From Limobrevibacterium gyesilva (GTDB taxonomy: Bacteria > Pseudomonadota > Alphaproteobacteria > Acetobacterales > Acetobacteraceae), in contig NZ_JAPDNT010000037.1 of NCBI RefSeq assembly GCF_025989185.1, positions 1 through 39,339 on the forward strand: a DNA stretch of 39,339 nucleotides, written 5' to 3'. The notes under the pieces are model-generated. The model did not search any database and was not told the DNA's origin. It worked only from the letters and a program-made list of their open reading frames with translations. Shown here in pieces: positions 24,030 to 32,733 of this stretch (the first letter of the stretch is position 1; every line of letters begins with the position of its first letter). The position numbers were made by a program, and so were the translations under genes.

Positions 24030-25100
24030 ATGCCGACCCCCTATGACTCGCAACCCCCGCGATCCTTCTGGCGCACGGGTGTCGCAAATCTTAGCCCGCT
24101 GGAATTTCGCGACTTATATCGCAAGAAATTCACGATATCGGAGAATGACCTTATCGGATCGGCAGGAAGCTGCTTCGCCCAGCATATCGGCAACAGGCTG
24201 AAACGAAGTGGCTTCAGATACCTCGACGTCGAGCCGCCGCCGGCATTATTGCCAGCCGCGGAGCACGGCCGCTATGGCTACGGCATCTACTCCGGCCGCT
24301 TCGGAAACATCTACACCGCCCGGCAGATGCGCCAATTGTTCGAGCGTGCCTTTGCCGAGTTCGAGCCGGTTGACCACATCTGGATGCGGGGCGACCGATT
24401 TCATGATGCCTTCCGGCCCACGATCGAACCAGACGGATTCGGCTCCATCGAAGAATTGCTGGCAATGCGCCAAGGCCATCTGGCCAGCGTGCGAACGATG
24501 TTCGAGAAAGCGGACGTATTCGTCTTCACGTTCGGCCTGACAGAGGCCTGGATGTCGCGCCGCGATGGCGCTGTCTATCCGCTGTGCCCCGGAACAGCCG
24601 CCGGAACTTTTTCGGACACGGAGTACCAGTTCGTCAATTTCGGGTTTTCCGAAATCATCGCCGATATGAGCATGCTCATTCAGCGCTGGCGTGCCATAAA
24701 CCCCGGCATTCGCTTCCTGTTCACCGTCTCACCTGTGCCGCTGACCGCAACCGCCACCAGCAGCCATGTCATGGTCGCCACGACCTATTCCAAATCCGTC
24801 CTGCGCGCTGTGGCCGGCGAACTCGCCCAGGACGAACTGATCGATTACTTCCCGTCCTACGAACTGATTGCCTCGCCGACCCAGCGCGGGTTTTTCTTCG
24901 CCCCGAACATGCGTGCGGTTGTCGCGGGCGGCGTGGAATACGTTATGCGGCATTTCTTCGACCAGCACACGCCGCCAGCATCCTCCGGTGCCCGGGCCCC
25001 AGCCACCACCGGCGGGCCGGCACAAGCGACCGCACCACCGATGCACGAGGACGACGTGATCTGCGACGAAATGCTGCTCGACACCCACAACGCGGCTTGA
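24030..25100 (+). CDS. GSCFA family protein
   Basis: 356 residues. The family-naming motif GSCFAQHIGNRL lies at 46-57. Further typical parts are YGYGIYSGRFGNIYTARQM, VFVFTFGLTEAW and TVSPVPLTATATSSHVMVATTYSKSVLRAVAGEL. GSCFA proteins share the SGNH/GDSL hydrolase fold outline and often lie with polysaccharide genes; the reaction is not known. The ATG at 24030 (MPTPYDSQPP) was selected by AAGAGG upstream and because the conserved N-terminus (FWRTGVANLSPLEFRDLYRKKF) begins directly after it. It is divergent from the glycosyltransferase and 12 bases ahead of the SGNH gene. Confidence 0.88.
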   Translation: MPTPYDSQPPRSFWRTGVANLSPLEFRDLYRKKFTISENDLIGSAGSCFAQHIGNRLKRSGFRYLDVEPPPALLPAAEHGRYGYGIYSGRFGNIYTARQMRQLFERAFAEFEPVDHIWMRGDRFHDAFRPTIEPDGFGSIEELLAMRQGHLASVRTMFEKADVFVFTFGLTEAWMSRRDGAVYPLCPGTAAGTFSDTEYQFVNFGFSEIIADMSMLIQRWRAINPGIRFLFTVSPVPLTATATSSHVMVATTYSKSVLRAVAGELAQDELIDYFPSYELIASPTQRGFFFAPNMRAVVAGGVEYVMRHFFDQHTPPASSGARAPATTGGPAQATAPPMHEDDVICDEMLLDTHNAA

Positions 25101-25112
25101 AGTCAAATTGCG

Positions 25113-25889
25113 ATGAACGGTCATGTCCGTGTCCTGATGATCGGCGACTCGCATGTCGGCGCGTTGATATCGGCGCACAGACGCATGCGCAGGCTGGGCG
25201 GATCCCTGCCCGCCAACATCGCATTTGAATTTTCCTACCTCGGCAACGGCTTCCATTTTTCCCACTCGTTCTTCGAACTGCACGAAGCCACTATTCGCTT
25301 CACCCATCCGGAATTTGCGGCGAATCTCGGCAGGGACTTGCGGCTCGATGCCATAGCGCGGCAGGAGGGGGTGGTGTTCGGTCTGAGCATGGGGTTGCAC
25401 ACGGCAAGGGTGTTCCGCGACCCGCAATGGACCCGCCACGTGCCCTGGGACCTGTCGGCAAATCTGCCAGGGCAGCCGGTCTCCAGCGATGTGCTTAACG
25501 CCATAATCGACCAGGATTCGCAGTACATCGTTGCGTTCTACCGCGCCATGCAATCGCTGGAGATACCGTTCTTCGTTGTCGCGGCGCCGCCGCCCTATCG
25601 CCTGCACAACTGCATGTCGCTCTATGGCATTGCACCCGAAATCATCGTGCAGGTCGATCGCGCATACCGCACGCGTATTTCAGGCATTCTGCGGCAGGCC
25701 GGGATTGATTGCATTCATCCGCCCCGGGAAGTGATCGGAGAGGATGGGTTCATCAAAGCGGAATTCCGCGCAGGCATCCCCGAAGACGATCCGCACCACG
25801 CCAACGCGGATTATGGCCAGATCATGATGCAGCAAGCATTCCCCGTCGTTGAATCGCTCAGCTGCCAAATGGCCGCCGCCGGGCAATAG
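25113..25889 (+). CDS. SGNH/GDSL-like hydrolase
   Basis: 258 residues. Block I VLMIGDSHVGAL has the nucleophile Ser13. A DxxH near the C-terminus (Asp226-His229 in DDPHHAN) supplies the other catalytic residues. The middle has YLGNGFHFSHSFFE and FFVVAAPPPYRLHN. There is no signal peptide, so it is cytoplasmic or acts before export. The substrate is unknown; by neighbours it may be an acyl group on a glycan or a related ester. It starts 12 bases after the GSCFA gene. Confidence 0.75.
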   Translation: MNGHVRVLMIGDSHVGALISAHRRMRRLGGSLPANIAFEFSYLGNGFHFSHSFFELHEATIRFTHPEFAANLGRDLRLDAIARQEGVVFGLSMGLHTARVFRDPQWTRHVPWDLSANLPGQPVSSDVLNAIIDQDSQYIVAFYRAMQSLEIPFFVVAAPPPYRLHNCMSLYGIAPEIIVQVDRAYRTRISGILRQAGIDCIHPPREVIGEDGFIKAEFRAGIPEDDPHHANADYGQIMMQQAFPVVESLSCQMAAAGQ

Positions 25890-25904
25890 GCGCCACCCCG
25901 CCGC

Positions 25905-26501
25905 TCAGGCGTTCTCGCCCAGCGCCTTGCGCGTCAGCAGCTTCAGCCGCTCCTCGCCGTCCGGCGTCTTCGGGCTCAGCTCCAGCGCCTTTTTCCACGC
26001 GGCCAGGGCGCCGCGGAAATCCTCGCGGGCCTCGGCGATGCGCGACAGGCTCTGCAGCGCCGCGAAGTGCCGCGGCTCGCGCTTCAGCGTCTCCTCGATA
26101 TCCGCAAGCGCCCCGGAATAATCGCCCAAGGCGAAGCGGGCCAGGCCGCGGCGGTAATAGGCGTCCGGCAGGTTGGGCTCCAGCGCCAGCACCGCGTCGA
26201 AGTCGTCCAGCGCCTCCTCGTCGGCGTCGTTGCCGAGGTCGCGCATGCCCCGGCCCATCAGCAGCGTCGCCGCCGGCGAGCCGGATTGCATCCAGATCTG
26301 GCGGATGCGCTGCTCCAGCGCCGCCGCCGTCTCCTCATTGGGGGCCAGCTTCAACGCCGCGATCATGGTGTCGAGCTCGGGCTTGCGCGGGTCAGGACGC
26401 GCCTGGTCCTGGCGGGGCTGGTCCGCGCGCGGCGGCGCGGGCGGGGTCTGGGCCCAGACCGGGGCTGCGATCAGCAGGAACGGCAGCACGAGGCGGCGCA
26501 T
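25905..26501 (-). CDS. Periplasmic TPR repeat protein
   Basis: 198 residues from the ATG at 26501, which gives the signal peptide MRRLVLPFLLIAAPVWAQ. A Pro/Arg-rich segment is followed by TPR units from about 50 to 185, such as AALEQRIRQIWMQSGSPAATLLMGRGMRDL, DEEALDDFDAVLALEPNLPDAYYRRGLARFALGDYSGALADIEETLKREP, and EDFRGALAAWKKALELSPKTPDG. These usually bind other proteins. It begins 37 bases after the glcF stop on the same strand; role unknown. Confidence 0.85.
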   Translation of the reverse strand: MRRLVLPFLLIAAPVWAQTPPAPPRADQPRQDQARPDPRKPELDTMIAALKLAPNEETAAALEQRIRQIWMQSGSPAATLLMGRGMRDLGNDADEEALDDFDAVLALEPNLPDAYYRRGLARFALGDYSGALADIEETLKREPRHFAALQSLSRIAEAREDFRGALAAWKKALELSPKTPDGEERLKLLTRKALGENA

Positions 26502-26538
26502 GGCCGCATGGTGGCGCCCGGACCCGGCAAAGTTCAAG

Positions 26539-27870
26539 TCAAACCGCGCCCTTCTCCCGGCGCCGGGCGGCCACCGCCTCAGGCTCCGGTCCGCCGGCCA
26601 TCCAGTCCAGCAATTGCACCGTGTGCAGCATCGCCAGCCCGCTGCCGGAAAGCTGGGTGATGCAGCCGATATTGCCGGCCGCCACCAGATCCGGCCGCGT
26701 CGCGTTGAGATTGGCGAGCTTGCGCTCCTTCAGCCGCCCGGCGATCTCCGGCTGCATCAGGTTGTAGGTGCCGGCCGAGCCGCAGCACAAATGCCCCTCG
26801 GCGGGTTCCACCACCGCGAAGCCGGCCTTGCGCAGCAGCGCTTTCGGCTCGCTCGTCACCTGCTGGCCATGCTGCAGGCTGCAGGCGGAATGATAGGCGA
26901 CAGTCAGGCCAGGCGCCTCGCGGGTCGGCGCGTAGCCCAGGCGGGTCAGGTACTGGCTGATGTCCAGGGCCAGCGCCGACACGCGCTCCGCCCGCTCCTG
27001 CCACGGCGCCGGCTCGGTGCGGAACATGAAGCCGTAATCCTTCACCGTGGTGCCGCAGCCGGAGGTGTTGATGACGATGGCGTCCAGCCCCTCCCCCTCC
27101 AGCTCGCGGCTCCAGGCGGCGATATTGGCGCGCGCGCTGGCCATGGCGGGGTCATGGCGGCCCATGTGGTGCGTCAGCGCGCCGCAGCAGCCGGCGCCCT
27201 TGGCCACCACCACCTCCACGCCCAGCCGCGTCAACAGGCGGATCGTGGCTTCGTTGATGGCGGGGTCCAGCACCTGCTGGGCGCAACCGGCCAGCAGCGC
27301 CACCCGGCCGCGGCGGGCGCCGATGGCACGATGCACTTGCGGCGTCTCCACCTGGCTGGGCGGAGGCACCCGCGCCGGCGCGAGCGTCAGCAGCGCGCGC
27401 AGGCGCTTGAAGGCCACCCCCTCCTGGGGCAGCAGCCGCACCACTGGACGAGCCAGCCGCGCACCGTACAGCGCCACCCGCATCAGCCCGGGCCGCGGCA
27501 GCACCTGCGCCAGCACCCAGCGCAGCGCCCGGTCGTGCCAGGGCCGGCGATAGGTCCGCTCGATATAGGTCCGGGCGTGATCGACCAGGTGCATGTAGTT
27601 CACGCCGGACGGGCAGGTGGTCATGCAGGCGAGGCAGGACAGGCAGCGGTCCACGTGGCGCACCACCTCTTCGGTGGCGGGGCGGCCGGTCTCCAGCATG
27701 TCCTTGATCAGGTAGATGCGGCCGCGCGGGCTGTCGAGCTCGTCGCCCAGCAGCACGAAGGTCGGACAGGTGGCGGTGCAGAAGCCGCAATGCACGCAGG
27801 TCCGCAGCACCTGGTTGGACGCGGCGGTGTCGGGGTCGCGAAGCTGCTCGGCGGTGAAATTTGTCTGCAT
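26539..27870 (-). CDS. glcF: Glycolate oxidase iron-sulfur subunit GlcF
   Basis: 443 residues. Two 4Fe-4S motifs are near the N-terminus: CVHCGFCTATCP (about 26-37) and CLSCLACMTTCPSG (about 73-86). Two CCG-type domains follow (LLAGCAQQVLDPAINEATIRLL, GAGCCGAL; CSLQHGQQ, HLCCGSAGTYNLMQPEIA). GlcF takes electrons from the GlcD/GlcE flavoproteins when glycolate is oxidised to glyoxylate and passes them to the respiratory chain. It is the last gene of glcD-glcE-glcF, seven bases after glcE. Confidence 0.96.
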   Translation of the reverse strand: MQTNFTAEQLRDPDTAASNQVLRTCVHCGFCTATCPTFVLLGDELDSPRGRIYLIKDMLETGRPATEEVVRHVDRCLSCLACMTTCPSGVNYMHLVDHARTYIERTYRRPWHDRALRWVLAQVLPRPGLMRVALYGARLARPVVRLLPQEGVAFKRLRALLTLAPARVPPPSQVETPQVHRAIGARRGRVALLAGCAQQVLDPAINEATIRLLTRLGVEVVVAKGAGCCGALTHHMGRHDPAMASARANIAAWSRELEGEGLDAIVINTSGCGTTVKDYGFMFRTEPAPWQERAERVSALALDISQYLTRLGYAPTREAPGLTVAYHSACSLQHGQQVTSEPKALLRKAGFAVVEPAEGHLCCGSAGTYNLMQPEIAGRLKERKLANLNATRPDLVAAGNIGCITQLSGSGLAMLHTVQLLDWMAGGPEPEAVAARRREKGAV

Positions 27871-27877
27871 TGACAGC

Positions 27878-29098
27878 CTACAAGCCGGCGAACATGCGGC
27901 CGGGATTCAGGATACCCTTGGGGTCGAAGGCGGCCTTCACCCGGGCGGAGATGCGCGCCAGCGCCGCCGGCTCGGGCGGAATCACCGCCACGGCGGCGCG
28001 CATGGCCTCCGGCGCGCGCACCAGCGTCCAGGTGCCGCCGGACTGGCGCGCGGCGGCGGCCACCGCGTCATGCGCGGCCTCGCTCGCCGGGCCGGCGATC
28101 CACACCAGCCCGCCGCCCCAATCCATGTACCAGCGCGCCCCGAACGCCTGCTCCACCGCACGCGTCACCGCCGGCCCCGCCGACGGGCGCACGGACACGC
28201 GCCACACGGCACCAGGCGAATCGACCAGGGGCGCGGCATCGCGCACCGCCGTCCAGGCCGCCTCGCTGGCGCCGTTGTCCAGCATCTCCGCCAGCCCGAA
28301 CGCGGCGAGGTCGGCGCGCAGCCGCTCCGTGCGATAGGTGACGGACGGGGCAAAATCCTCGATCCGCGCCAACGTCACCGCGCCGCCGAACCAGGCCAGC
28401 ACCGGCACGCGCGCGGCCTGCTCCGCCGGCAGGTGCGCGGCGGCCGACACGGCATACGGCGAGCCGAGTGCCGCCGACAGCGCCGCCACGCCGCGCATCG
28501 GGTCGAGCCCCGTCAGCACCAGCGTGGCCCGCCGCTCCGGCGCCGGCAGCACCTTCAGCGTCACCTCGGTGATCACCGCCAGCGTGCCGTAGCTGCCCGT
28601 CAGCAGCTTGCAGATATCGAGCCCGGTGACATTCTTCAGCACCCGCCCGCCCGAATGGATGGTCTCGCCCATGCCGCTCACGGCGCGGACTCCCATCACG
28701 TGGTCGCGCATCGCGCCCCAGGCCACGCGGCGCGGACCGGACAGGTTGGCAGCCACCACGCCGCCCAGCGTCGGTTCGGCGCCTGAACCAAGAAGAGCCG
28801 AAAAATCAGGCGGTTCCGCGATGATATATTGGCCCTTCCCGGCCACCGCGGCGGCGACGTCGGCCAGCTTCGTTCCCGCGCGGGCGGAGATGATCAGCTC
28901 CTGCGGCGAATACAGCGTGATGCCCGACAGCGCCCGCGTGGACAACGTGGCCGCCGCCTGAACCGGGCGCAGCAGGCCGGACTTGCTGGCATTGCCGCAC
29001 ACCAGCACCGGTTTGCCCGAGGCATGGGCGGCGGTGATCGCCTCCGCAATTCCGGCTTCGTCGCCCGGCGTCAGCCACGCCGTGTCGGTCTCGCTCAT
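27878..29098 (-). CDS. glcE: Glycolate oxidase FAD-binding subunit GlcE
   Basis: 406 residues. The FAD-binding type 4 (PCMH) domain is in the N-terminal half (KPVLVCGNASKSGLLRPVQ, GSGAEPTLGGVVAANLSGPRRVAWGAMRDHVMGVRAV, SGGRVLKNVTGLDICKLLTGSYGTLAVITEVTLKVLPAPE). A C-terminal FAD-linked oxidase part follows, ending FDPKGILNPGRMFAGL. It is a short paralogue of GlcD. The start overlaps the glcD stop (ATGA), and the frame is open upstream in antisense sequence, so the ATG at 29098 was chosen. Confidence 0.95.
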   Translation of the reverse strand: MSETDTAWLTPGDEAGIAEAITAAHASGKPVLVCGNASKSGLLRPVQAAATLSTRALSGITLYSPQELIISARAGTKLADVAAAVAGKGQYIIAEPPDFSALLGSGAEPTLGGVVAANLSGPRRVAWGAMRDHVMGVRAVSGMGETIHSGGRVLKNVTGLDICKLLTGSYGTLAVITEVTLKVLPAPERRATLVLTGLDPMRGVAALSAALGSPYAVSAAAHLPAEQAARVPVLAWFGGAVTLARIEDFAPSVTYRTERLRADLAAFGLAEMLDNGASEAAWTAVRDAAPLVDSPGAVWRVSVRPSAGPAVTRAVEQAFGARWYMDWGGGLVWIAGPASEAAHDAVAAAARQSGGTWTLVRAPEAMRAAVAVIPPEPAALARISARVKAAFDPKGILNPGRMFAGL

Positions 29099-30540
29099 GC
29101 GGCCTGCGTCAACGCCGGCGGCGCCTTCAGCGGGAACACCTTGGACGGGTTCAGCAGCCAGCCGGGGTCGAAGGCCGACTTGATGCGGCGCTGCTGGTCC
29201 AGCTCGATCTCGGTGAACTGCACGCCCATCAGGTCGCGCTTTTCCACTCCCACGCCGTGCTCGCCGGTCAGGCAGCCGCCCACCTCCACGCACAGCCGCA
29301 GGATGTCGGCGCCGAAATGCTCGGCCTTGCGGAAGCTCTCGGGGTCGTTGGCGTCGAACATGATGAGAGGATGCAGGTTGCCGTCGCCGGCATGGAAGAT
29401 GTTGGCCACCTGCAGGCCGTATTCCGCGCTCATCGCGCCGATGCGGCCGAGCACCTCGGGCAGACGGCTGGTGGGGATGGTGCCGTCCATGCACAGATAG
29501 TCGGGGCTGATGCGCCCCACCGCCCCGAACGCCCCCTTGCGGCCCTTCCAGATCGCCGCGGACTCCTCGGCCGACTGCGACACTTTCAGGCTGATCGGGT
29601 CGTAGCGGTTGCATATATCCTTGATCCGCCCCAGCAGGTCGTCCTGCTCGGCCGGGCTGCCCTCGACCTCGATGATCAGCATCGCCTCGGCATCGAGCGG
29701 ATAGCCGGCATGGGCGAAGGCCTCGCAGGCATGGATGGCCGGGCGGTCCATGAACTCCAGCGCCACCGGGATGATGCCGGAGGCGATGATCGAATCCACA
29801 CAGGCGCCGGCGATCTCGTTCGACCTGAACGCGGCCAGCATGGCGCGCGCGCCTTCGGGCCCGCGCAGGATGCGCACCGTCACCTCCGTCACCACGGCAA
29901 GCTGGCCTTCGCTGCCGGTCAGCAGGCCCAGCCAGTCATAGCCGGCGGCGTCCATGTGCGCGCCGCCGATGTCCAGCACCTCGCCCTCGACGGTCACGAC
30001 CCGCAGCCCCAGCAGGTTGTTCGCGGTCACCCCGTAGCGCAGGCAATGCGCGCCGCCGGAATTCATGTTGACGTTGCCGCCGATCATGCAGGCGAGCTGG
30101 CTGGACGGATCGGGCGCGTAGAAGAAGCCGCGCTCCTGCACCGCCTGGGTGATGCCGATATTGGTGACCCCCGCCTGCACCACTGCGCAGCGGTCGGCGT
30201 AGTCGATGTCCAGGATGCGGTTCATGCGCATCAGGCCCAGCACCACCGCGTCCGCCATCGGCAGCGCGCCGCCGGACAGGCTGGTGCCGGCGCCGCGCGG
30301 CACCACGCGCACGCCCTCGCGGTGGCAGAACGCCATCACCGCGGCCACCTGCTCGGTGGTCTCGGGCAGCACCACGACCAGCGGCACCTGGCGATAGGCG
30401 GACAGGCCGTCGGTCTCGTAGGGCTTCAGCCGCAGCGGCTCGGCGATCACGCCGTCGGGCGGCAGCAAGGCGCGCAGGCCAGCCACGATGGCATCGCGCC
30501 GGGCGAGAACGTCCTTCTTGGGCTCCGGTTGGGCGATCAT
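29095..30540 (-). CDS. glcD: Glycolate oxidase subunit GlcD
   Basis: 481 residues from ATG at 30540, chosen by GGGAGG seven bases upstream; the frame is open to 30615. FAD-binding PCMH domain: TEQVAAVMAFCHREGVRVVPRGAGTSLSGGALPMADAVVLGLMRMNRILDID, with NVNMNSGGAHCLRYGVTANNLLGLRVV and SEGQLAVVTEVTVRIL. FAD oxidase C-terminal domain: NIFHAGDGNLHP and GCLTGEHGVGVEKRDLM, ending FDPGWLLNPSKVFP. It oxidises glycolate (possibly other 2-hydroxy acids such as D-lactate) to the oxo acid. It is the first gene of glcDEF. Confidence 0.96.
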   Translation of the reverse strand: MIAQPEPKKDVLARRDAIVAGLRALLPPDGVIAEPLRLKPYETDGLSAYRQVPLVVVLPETTEQVAAVMAFCHREGVRVVPRGAGTSLSGGALPMADAVVLGLMRMNRILDIDYADRCAVVQAGVTNIGITQAVQERGFFYAPDPSSQLACMIGGNVNMNSGGAHCLRYGVTANNLLGLRVVTVEGEVLDIGGAHMDAAGYDWLGLLTGSEGQLAVVTEVTVRILRGPEGARAMLAAFRSNEIAGACVDSIIASGIIPVALEFMDRPAIHACEAFAHAGYPLDAEAMLIIEVEGSPAEQDDLLGRIKDICNRYDPISLKVSQSAEESAAIWKGRKGAFGAVGRISPDYLCMDGTIPTSRLPEVLGRIGAMSAEYGLQVANIFHAGDGNLHPLIMFDANDPESFRKAEHFGADILRLCVEVGGCLTGEHGVGVEKRDLMGVQFTEIELDQQRRIKSAFDPGWLLNPSKVFPLKAPPALTQAA

Positions 30541-30624
30541 CCGAACGCCTCCCTGGTTCGTGCGTGTCGCGTCGTTGCTAGCAGCGAATGTGAGACCGAT
30601 CCGCAGCCGCGGCAAGACGCACAG

Positions 30625-30650
30625 CGCCCCGGAGAAGCATCTCCGGGGCG
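30625..30650. terminator. Strong 11-bp hairpin between L36 and glcD
   Basis: Arms CGCCCCGGAGA (30625-30635) and TCTCCGGGGCG (30640-30650) close a 4-base loop. It lies 70 bases after the rpmJ stop. On the minus strand there is no T-run; on the plus strand TTGTT follows. It most likely ends or protects the short rpmJ message. Confidence 0.6.
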
Positions 30651-30720
30651 TTGTTCATGCGTGCATCAGGCAAACCTTGCGCCGCCGTCGGGCAGGCACG
30701 GCCCCGAAAGGCCGCCGGAT

Positions 30721-30846
30721 TCAGCCCTGGCGGGCCTTCATCCGGGGGTTCTTCTTGTTGATGACGTAGACACGGCCATGGCGGCGCACCACGCGGCAAT
30801 TCTTGTCGCGGGTCTTTGCCGACTTCAGGCTATTGCGGATCTTCAT
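30721..30846 (-). CDS. rpmJ: 50S ribosomal protein L36, single-cysteine (zinc-independent) type
   Basis: 41 residues: N-terminus [20 protein letters not shown], then [21 protein letters not shown]. Only one Cys remains of the four zinc-binding positions of the C+ form, so it is the C- (YkgO-like) type common in alphaproteobacteria, usable when zinc is scarce. It lies alone, minus strand, with a hairpin downstream. Too short to be noticed by length alone but unmistakable in sequence. Confidence 0.95.
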   Translation of the reverse strand: MKIRNSLKSAKTRDKNCRVVRRHGRVYVINKKNPRMKARQG

Positions 30847-30938
30847 GATACTAAGGCCTTGCATGCGCCGAAAATGAGCCGCGGTGGTTAGAGGCGCAGG
30901 CCGTCCCTGTCAAGCCGACCCACCCGCGGACCAGCCGC

Positions 30939-31841
30939 TCACGCGGTCGCATGCCACCGCACCAGCCGAATGCGGCCGTCCCGCAGCAACCGGATGCGGC
31001 GCATCCATAGCTCCGCTTCGGCCACCAGCGACACGGCATAGGCCTGCGACGGCCGAGTCCCGCTCAGCGTGCGGATCAGCCCGTTCCAGCCCTGGATCGC
31101 CTGGCGGATATGGCGGCGCGACTGGTCCTCGACCACCCGAACCTCGAATCCCAGCCGGGCCAGCGCCGTCGTCACCTGCGCCTCGGAGGGCAGGGCCGCA
31201 TGCCGGCGCTCCAGCCGGCACCAGGCGGCGACCGCGCCGTCCGCCATGTCGAGCGGCGAATCGGCCACCAGCTCCACCAGCATCATCTGCCCACCGGGCT
31301 TGATGGCCGCGGCCAGCGCCGCCAGCACGGCTGCCGGCTCGCCCAGGTGCAGCGCATCGGCGGCAAGCGCGTGATGGAAGCCATGGCGCCGGAACTGTGG
31401 AGCAACGGGGTTCCACGCGGCCACCGAGGCCCGCTTGGCCAGCGCCGCCCCGGCCCGCTGGATGCGCCGGGCGGCCAGGTCGACCAGAACGGGGTCGGCA
31501 TCGCAGGTGGACACCCACACGCCCAGCTCTGCCGCGAGCACTCGCGCCGGCCCGCCGGCGCCGGCGCCCAGCAGCAGCAGCGAGGAGGCCGCGGACAGCC
31601 CCAGCGGCACCGCCAGCCGCAGAACTTCCTCGGCGCCGCCGGGCGCCAGGAAGCCCTCGCCCCATAATGCCTCGGCCACGGCCAGGCGCTGGTCGTCCCA
31701 GGGCGAGACGACGGCGGCGACCGGGGCAGATGGCGCCGCCCCGCCTTGCCGGCCGGCCATCGCCGCAGTGCCCGGAGCAGCCCCGACCACCGGCGCCTGC
31801 CGGCTCCGGCTGAAGATGTTGCGCAGCCCATCCAGACGCAT
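30939..31841 (-). CDS. SAM-dependent methyltransferase-like protein
   Basis: 300 residues from the ATG at 31841 (GGGCGGA upstream); a GTG 12 bases earlier is an alternative. A Rossmann methyltransferase core is visible: SSLLLLGAGAGGPARVLAAELGVWVSTCDADPVLVDLAARR (SAM motif I and acidic end of strand 2), HHALAADALHLGEPAAVLAALAAAIKPGGQMMLVELV. The C-terminal about 110 residues (LGFEVRVVEDQSRRHIRQAIQGWNGLIRTL and more) are helical and basic. The first 45 residues are a low-complexity Ala/Gly/Pro region. The acceptor molecule is not known. Confidence 0.78.
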   Translation of the reverse strand: MRLDGLRNIFSRSRQAPVVGAAPGTAAMAGRQGGAAPSAPVAAVVSPWDDQRLAVAEALWGEGFLAPGGAEEVLRLAVPLGLSAASSLLLLGAGAGGPARVLAAELGVWVSTCDADPVLVDLAARRIQRAGAALAKRASVAAWNPVAPQFRRHGFHHALAADALHLGEPAAVLAALAAAIKPGGQMMLVELVADSPLDMADGAVAAWCRLERRHAALPSEAQVTTALARLGFEVRVVEDQSRRHIRQAIQGWNGLIRTLSGTRPSQAYAVSLVAEAELWMRRIRLLRDGRIRLVRWHATA

Positions 31842-31896
31842 GTTTCCGCCCACGACCCGGGAGGGCGCAGCGTGACCGGATGGCGTTAAGTCATTC

Positions 31897-32229
31897 CTAC
31901 TCGCCGAACTCGGTCAGCACATAGCGGACCGGCTCGTCGCCGATCACAGTCGGCTTGTGGCGATGCGCGCGCCCGGCGGGGATGTGCAGCATGTCGCCCG
32001 GCCCGGCCTCGGCCACGTGGTCGTCGAAGCGGTAGCGGATGCGGCCGGACAGGATGAAGATCGAGTGGCCGGTCTCGCACCAGGCGCCCTCGGGCGCGTC
32101 CGGCGGATCGGGCGCGCGTTCCTGGTAGCGCAAAGCGATGCCGAAGCCGGTGACGGCCTCGCGCAGGCGCAGCCGCGGGCTGGCCTGCCGGATCGGATGG
32201 TCGGCGGCGGGGAAGAGGTACTTGCTCAT
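31897..32229 (-). CDS. Small cupin-domain protein
   Basis: 110 residues with one cupin barrel: WCETGHSIFILSGRIRYRFDDHVAEAGPGDMLHIPAGRAHRHKPTVIGDEPVRYVLTEFGE. The two cupin motifs (G-H-x-I-F-I-L-S-G and PGDMLHIPAGRAHRH) are visible, and His residues in both may bind a metal. Function not defined by sequence. The ATG at 32229 gives MSKYLFPAADHPIRQ. It is divergent from the next gene by 78 bases. Confidence 0.85.
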   Translation of the reverse strand: MSKYLFPAADHPIRQASPRLRLREAVTGFGIALRYQERAPDPPDAPEGAWCETGHSIFILSGRIRYRFDDHVAEAGPGDMLHIPAGRAHRHKPTVIGDEPVRYVLTEFGE

Positions 32230-32307
32230 GCCCGCCACGCTAGCATGCCCGCAGCTTGACGGCAGGCCCTTGGGGGGCGATGTGGGCGCCGCAAATGGAG
32301 GACGCAG

Positions 32308-32733
32308 ATGCGGAAGGTCGATGGCACCTGGATTGCCTTCCTGGCCATGGCCTTCGCCGTGGTGGGGCTGACCGGCCTGTTCGCGACCTTCGCCGCCCCC
32401 CTGCCCCTGCAGCGCGCCGTGGCCCGCGACGCGGCCCTCGACGCGGCGCTGGTGGCCGCGAGCGGCCCCGATGCGGCGGCGGCGCTGGAGCAGCTGCGCC
32501 CGCGGCTGGGCGACAGCGCTGATGCCCTGTTGCCGCCGCAGGGCGACATGGCGGCCAGGATCGCGCAGGAGCGTCTGGCCATGCATCAGCGCCTCCTGGC
32601 CGAGGCGGAGGCGACCGCCATTCGCCTGCGTTGGCTGATCTGCATCGCGACGGTGATGGCGGCGGTGTTCGGCGCGGCCATCGTCGGCGTCAGCGCGCGC
32701 AAGACGGGTCCCTCAGAACCTGCGGAACGGTGA
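32308..32733 (+). CDS. Hypothetical membrane protein with two helices
   Basis: 141 residues. Predicted helices lie at about 7-29 (TWIAFLAMAFAVVGLTGLFATFA) and about 108-128 (LRWLICIATVMAAVFGAAIVGV), with an Ala-rich soluble stretch between them that would face the periplasm or cytoplasm. No domain recognised. GGAGG sits six bases before the ATG. Its last 21 bases overlap the convergent gene on the other strand. Confidence 0.65.
   Translation: MRKVDGTWIAFLAMAFAVVGLTGLFATFAAPLPLQRAVARDAALDAALVAASGPDAAAALEQLRPRLGDSADALLPPQGDMAARIAQERLAMHQRLLAEAEATAIRLRWLICIATVMAAVFGAAIVGVSARKTGPSEPAER

Noticed and set aside
29257-30891. A 544-codon open frame on the plus strand
   Set aside because: Antisense to glcD; product has no recognisable features.
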